The position numbers and the translations under genes were made by a program. From assembly GCA_036852015.1 (NCBI GenBank), contig JAANDG010000241.1:1-64000 (forward strand): a stretch of 64,000 nucleotides of DNA, written 5' to 3'. This document shows, one piece after another, positions 59,501 through 64,000 of the stretch. The stretch's first letter is position 1, and each line of letters opens with the position of its first letter. Under the pieces are notes generated by a model, which was given only the letters and a program-made list of their open reading frames with translations, did not search any database and was not told the origin of the DNA. Source of the DNA: Pelodera strongyloides (Eukaryota > Nematoda > Chromadorea > Rhabditida > Rhabditidae).

Positions 59501-62155
59501 CATTTTCATGACCAACAAGGAAGATAATATGGCATGAATACCGGGCCAATTAACCCTGTGTTGAAAGCAAATACAACAAACGATTACATGTTGTGATTAA
59601 GGTGCATGCACATGCGCATGACATTAAGTGCTCCGATTTACGCGCGCAAGTAGTGATTTTAAGATATTAAGATATTAAGACACTGTTGCGAACTGCGAAT
59701 ATTCGGCAATTGGAGTGCGAATACAGCAAGCAAAGCGAAAAAGCGCATCGAAAAATGTGTATCCAATGACTGATGACAAGCAATACAATTTATAAAGTGC
59801 CAAACGTTCAGCTAATTTAATAAGAGAAAAATTATATAAATTGTCCAATGAGACTAACCCAATCCAGAGGGCATGCAGATGCAGGATTCTCCCAGTACCT
59901 TCTTGAGTGATCGGGAGATTCGGAGATTTTCTCAACATTGAAGGCTCTTTAGCTTTTCGCTCGCTTCGACACGGGTAACCTGAAAAGAAAGGAGTTTCAT
60001 TTCGCCACAACACCTGGCAACACAAATCACCCCAACATAAAACGACAGCAGATCCAGGATATAAAGCATACATACACTGCAAATGATGCTACAAATGATC
60101 TGAATGATCTGAACAGCGCCCTTATGTCTTTCAAAAAATAGTTTTGCCATTTAGCCATCGCTAAAAAAATCAATGTCCACGCGACAAAATTTGGCTATCA
60201 AAAATCTGCACTGACATCTTAGGGTTCCTTTTGGTCTTTACAAAATTCAGGGTTTTGCCTGATTTTTCTTTGCCTCATCCATCGACCAATAAATATTTAT
60301 TATTAAAATCAAAACGGTTCTTACAAAGGACTAAAGCTGGAACTATACGTCAGGAGCGAATATTGGAGAAATAATCTGCAGCATAATAAAATAAAATAAA
60401 AAATAAGTACCTCTGGCAAAATGTCCGTAGTTTGTCCATGCCTCCTTGCAAAAAGTTTCGCTTCTTCAATTGTACAAACTCAGTGCTCATTATTAGCACG
60501 GAACGCGTCAAGAAAACACCTAAATAAAAAAGGTTATTGCATGTACATTCGCGAAACATAAGTGTTGAAAATTAAAGAAGAATAACAGTACAATTGAAAA
60601 TTAAGCTACTGGATAAAACTAAGCCTGAAGCCAGGGCAAACATAAGCGCGAAAAGCAAGGACGCATACGTAAACGAAGTAGCTAAACGAAAATATAAATA
60701 TATATGCAATATCAGAACGAAATATACAGGGATGAACCTCATCAAGCCAACCAAAAACAAGCGAACGAGGTACAATTCTAAGAATGAACCTAAATACAAC
60801 ACGAACTAACAAACACGTCAATCAATCAATGGTGGTACAATGGCACAATCGCCCTAGCAAAATAGCAGACTGAATACACAGGAACGGGATGAACAAAATA
60901 GGAGAGAAAAGGAGAGTCGAGTAAAAGAAAGAATATACATGCGAGAAAGGGAACTTTCTGAGAAACGCGAGGGAATAAGAACCTACAACTCTGCTTATAT
61001 ACAGCATAGAAACAAGCATAAGAAAATAGGAAAACAAACAACGTTCGCAACGGCGCGGCCGAAGAAAAAAAATAACCGGCTGCGCGCATGCACAATGCAT
61101 TCTTACTGTAGCGATTGGCACCTGCCCATATTTTTCCCACGGTGAATATCTCGGTGAAGGGAGGGCAATGCACCCTCTTTAACCAAAAGTTACGTTTTAT
61201 TTACCTTTTAGTTAATAAAAAAGACATAAAATATAGGGGGTATTTTCAGTGACCGCGTCCCTTTAAAGGGATCGGTTCACCTTAAAGGTATCGGTTCACC
61301 TTAAAGGGATCGATTCACCTTCAATTGTGTCTGTTTTTGTTTTGTTTCTTTATTTTCTATAAGGAATAATAAAAATTTGGAATACAAAAAGTAGTGTTCA
61401 ATTTCAATACCTGGGTGATAAAGTGGTGGATTGATCGGTCCGGAATGCAAATAGGGCAATTATCCTATACAAACAAGGCAGGACAATTGCCATATTTGCA
61501 TTTCGGACCGATCTATCCGCCACTTTATCACCCAATATCTTCGTGAGTATTGAAATTGAACACTACTTTTTGTATTCCTAATTTTTACTGTCCCTTATAC
61601 AAAATAAAGAAACAAAAAAAAAACAGACACAATTTAAGTGAACAACCGATCCCTTTAAACACGGAATTCAATCAATGGAATGCTGTTCGAAGCATAACAG
61701 AATGGATAATTTCCTCAAGCGCACCGATCGAAATTAGAGAGAGCAATGGAAAAGAGAGAAATTATATACAATGCAGTTTTGTTGCCTGATTCTCTTACCT
61801 TTAAACTGATCAACAAGCCATTGGTTCTCTTTGTCGCATCTTATAGTAGCTAGATCTGCTCCAGAGTTCAATTGCTTACATAGACTGCGCGCTACGAACC
61901 AACTCTTTCCCCCCGTCTTTATAATCTAAAGCATTGCAATAAAGTGTGTATCAAACGAAAAATACAGAATTTTTTTCTTTTAAGCCATTTCTATCCATCA
62001 CGTGATTAAGAAGTGTCACTAAATAAAAATACATTTACGATTACCTTGTAACATGTTCCGCTGACGTTGGTGAACTGGGACGGGCACTGGAACGCTGTGC
62101 ATAGAGTTACCAAGCACAGACATAGACATAGTAGTGGAGTTTGTGTAGTAAACAT
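56539..62155 (-). CDS. Secreted C-type lectin-like protein D
   Basis: Exons in coding order: 62155-62045, 61925-61799, 57836-57670, 57401-57321, 56616-56539; 187 residues, phases agree across a 3.96-kb intron. Signal peptide MFTTQTPLLCLCLCLVTLCT, then CPSQFTNVSGTCYK, GGKSWFVARSLCKQ, ADLATIRCDKENQW, WIGLTGMM, GQPDY, a one-Cys variant of HCTE (ELCGE), GKWNDHRC and VCEAPS. QPD plus WND suggests a calcium-dependent, galactose-type site. The tail is PVAGGACGYKGP ... RCSIC. The exon-3 donor is GAG|GCAAGC, a GC-AG intron. The long intron 2 holds a 2.97-kb inverted-terminus element and a palindromic MITE; intron 4 also has a family-A MITE. The two halves could be fragments of two genes, but each half is missing exactly what the other supplies. 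Confidence 0.83.
56958..57146. mobile_element. MITE, family A, in lectin D intron 4
   Basis: Left TTTAAAGGGAAATACCGACC, right ...AAAACCGGCCAGTATCGC, about 190 bp. Confidence 0.78.
58296..61266. mobile_element. 2.97-kb element with about 140-bp inverted termini (family D)
   Basis: The left end (TTAAAGGGACGCGGTCACTG ... gtcttttttattaactaaaa) is mirrored almost exactly at the right end. A second matched block follows inward (gccctcaccgagatattcacc), giving about 140 bp of terminal inverted repeat. It sits in lectin D intron 2. Inside I find no transposase. A clean minus-strand exon-like block 59424-59344 (tttcag before, gtaagg after, open with KMAGLRCVNDKGHL) and an exon-like block 60520-60412 are the best coding candidates, but they do not join convincingly. 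60590-61080 is strongly purine-rich on the + strand. Whether it is an autonomous transposon with an unfamiliar gene or a filler-carrying derivative is open. Confidence 0.72.
61262..61659. mobile_element. Palindromic MITE, family E, next to the 2.97-kb element
   Basis: The left end has three near-copies of ttaaagggatcggttcacc. The body is a palindrome of about 160-bp arms around 61470 (gcaaatagggcaattatcct / aggacaattgccatatttgc); the right end is cgatccctttaa. It shares the TTTAAA at 61264-61269 with its neighbour. Confidence 0.82.
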
Positions 62156-63061
62156 TTTTTTCAAACACAGTTAGTGCCTTTTTCTCTTCTGTTTTATACT
62201 ATCTCCGGGTATCCCTTGTATTTTATTGCTATAATGAAAGTCATTTGTCATCTGGATCCCACTCATAAATAAACAATACTACAACTAATAATAATTTATT
62301 GCATCAAGGAAATGCGCACAAAAACCGACATAAGTTATGTTTGGAAAACAAAGAAACCAAATTTAAAGGGAGAAGGACATAAAAGTAGGATTTCTCGGAC
62401 TTTGACCAAGGGCGTATTTTAGCCGCGCACAACAGTACAAACCTGGACACTATCTCTATCACGCACTGACCCACGTAAGCCTGCAAAAACCCAGTGAAGT
62501 AGTGGCATTTATTACAAATCATTTATAGCATTTATCAATGTAGCACATGTGAGAATGAAATTGACTGTGCGTGTACGATCCAAACCAAATTGTGTCTATC
62601 CAATGAGCAAACTACACACTCGGGGACCATTGATTTGAAACTGTTTGTATTGATTGTGATTTTTATGGGTTGTACAATGCATACCAAAAATAAATCAAGG
62701 GGTGATTTGAACCTAACAAGCCTAGAACTACCTCCACGAGAATAATAATTGTACGTTCTAATTTTACATACGTTGTAAAGCTTTCTTTCTACGGTTCCCT
62801 AACATATCTAATTTGAGAAGCTCACCTCTAGTTTCACTGTGGCGTATCCATAAATCCAACTTGGATATATAAGGCGTAGACGATGACCCACGCTACAAAC
62901 TGCAACGCTACATGATAAAGTACATAGGAAAGCAGATCTGAGAAAAATAATACTGTACTATTTTTTATTTTGAAAGGGAGTATTGGCCCCTCAAAGTTTG
63001 TGTTATGCTCCATTTCAGGCCATTGTCACATGCTGCCAGGAAGACAGAAACGGTCATCTCG
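62156..63061. other. Upstream region of lectin D
   Basis: Presumed promoter region on the minus strand. One isolated 'tttaaagggagaaggac' at 62362 looks like a single MITE terminus without a partner. Nothing else is supported. Confidence 0.4.
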
Positions 63062-63128
63062 TACGTCTCGTAGTGTAGTGGATAGGGTTGCAGGCTGCGG
63101 AGCGGAAGGTTACGGGTTCTACTCCCCC
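63062..63128 (+). other. tRNA-like sequence
   Basis: It has 'cgtagtgtagtggatagg' (A box) and 'acgggttctactccc' (B box, T-to-A change at the usual 'ttcgan'). Resembles the unit at 25376. Probably a SINE head or a tRNA pseudogene. Confidence 0.45.
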
Positions 63129-63267
63129 TACTGAAACTATTTTTGCATTTTTTTTCCGAAATTTTTTTTGGAACTTATACCTTGAATAATTCATGGCAAA
63201 ACAATTATTTTTGTATTTCAACAACTTTAGGAATGTCCATGACCCATTTATGCACTATTCCGGGCAA

Positions 63268-64000
63268 AAAACAGGTAAGTGATTTTTCCAAGTTTATCAT
63301 GAAATCACTGATGGTACCCATGGTGGAAACATCAGCCGAAAATTATATGATGGTAAACAACAACAAAATGACTCTGAAGCATAAATTTTACAGTTTCAGA
63401 GTTGGATAAGGTTGAAAATTATGTATATTTTATTCTATACGACTTATTGATGTTTCTGATTATATGTTTCTGACGCGAGAGCATGAAAGAAACGACCTTC
63501 GTGACCTTCTGCAGAATTTGATAGACTTCCTCTCCTTCAAGATGACACACACTGACAAAAAACGACAAAGAACGACACGCAACATTGAATAGTATATTTC
63601 CTTCTAGTTAGGTTAGAGTTCGGAGAATGGCAGGAGGGCCCCCATAATTCGCCTTTTCGTTTCACATTTTATTGTAGATTGTGTGCCGTGATTTGTCAGT
63701 GTGTGTCATCTTGAAGGAGAGGAAGTCTATCGAATTCTACACATGGTCACAGAATCTGTAGAAGGTCACATAGATCTTTCTTTCATGCTCTCACATCAGA
63801 AACACATAATCAGAAACTCCAATAAGTCATATAGAATAAAATATACATAATTTTCAATCTTATGGAACTCTGAAACTGTGAAGGTTATGCTTCAGAGTCA
63901 TTTTGTTGTTGTTTACCATCATATAATTTTCGGCTGATGTTTCCACCATGGGTACCATCAGTGATTTCATGATAAACTTGGAAAAATCACTTACCTGTTT
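63268..64000. repeat. Long inverted repeat cut by the window edge
   Basis: The left arm 63268-63558 and the right arm 63692-64000 are about 90% complementary (aacaggtaagtgatttttcc at the left, ggaaaaatcacttacctgtt at the right end). The loop is about 133 bp. The arms probably continue past 64000. An exon-like piece 63231-63273 (acceptor actttag, donor cag|gtaagt) lies at the left arm's outer edge. Confidence 0.85.

Noticed and set aside
60822..61173. Overlapping hydrophobic minus-strand frames of 99 and 115 codons
   Set aside because: They are the complement of a purine-rich block, which automatically gives Phe/Leu/Ser-rich frames.

Overview
This is AT-rich DNA from an invertebrate animal. 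The genes have introns with GT-AG junctions (mostly tttcag or ttttag acceptors), and the gaps are full of small transposons. A nematode or another small invertebrate would fit (secreted C-type lectins, compact multi-exon genes), but nothing here fixes the phylum. Gene models were built by hand from splice sites, reading-frame continuity across exons and recalled protein families; no search was run.

Layout. 188-1021 (+): downstream end of an unidentified membrane-protein gene. 2926-11240 (+): TRMT5, the tRNA guanosine-37 N1-methyltransferase, 14 exons. 11773-15751 (+): DMAC2L/ATP5S-type mitochondrial protein, 10 exons, with a likely presequence. 17005-30272 (-): two-pore potassium channel of the THIK (KCNK12/13) type, 13 exons. 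30273-38703: gene-poor. 38812-41327 (-): divergent GSK3-like kinase, 5' end not found, whose last residues and stop codon lie in a MITE. 42715-62155: cluster of four secreted single-domain C-type lectins, one on + (A, 42715-46253) and three on - (B, 49074-51401; C, 52560-54939, frameshifted; D, 56539-62155). Between lectins A and B lie decayed fragments resembling non-LTR retrotransposon ORF1. 62156-64000 holds a tRNA-like unit and a long inverted repeat that runs off the window.

Mobile DNA dominates the introns. Two systems stand out. One is a Helitron-like non-autonomous family (5' TC start, 3' hairpin plus CTGG, inserted between A and T) with at least six copies, some carrying a tRNA-like unit and one nested in another. 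The other is a set of MITE families that nearly all begin TTAAAG, suggesting TTAA targets; neighbours twice share the same TTTAAA. A 2.97-kb element with about 140-bp inverted termini sits inside the largest intron of lectin D.

TRMT5 and DMAC2L are housekeeping (tRNA modification and mitochondrial energy metabolism), the channel sets membrane potential, and the lectins look like secreted carbohydrate-binding proteins. No operon-like link between them is visible. The least ordinary observations are the conserved GC-AG intron in the lectins, the MITE-supplied kinase C-terminus, and the two transposon systems.
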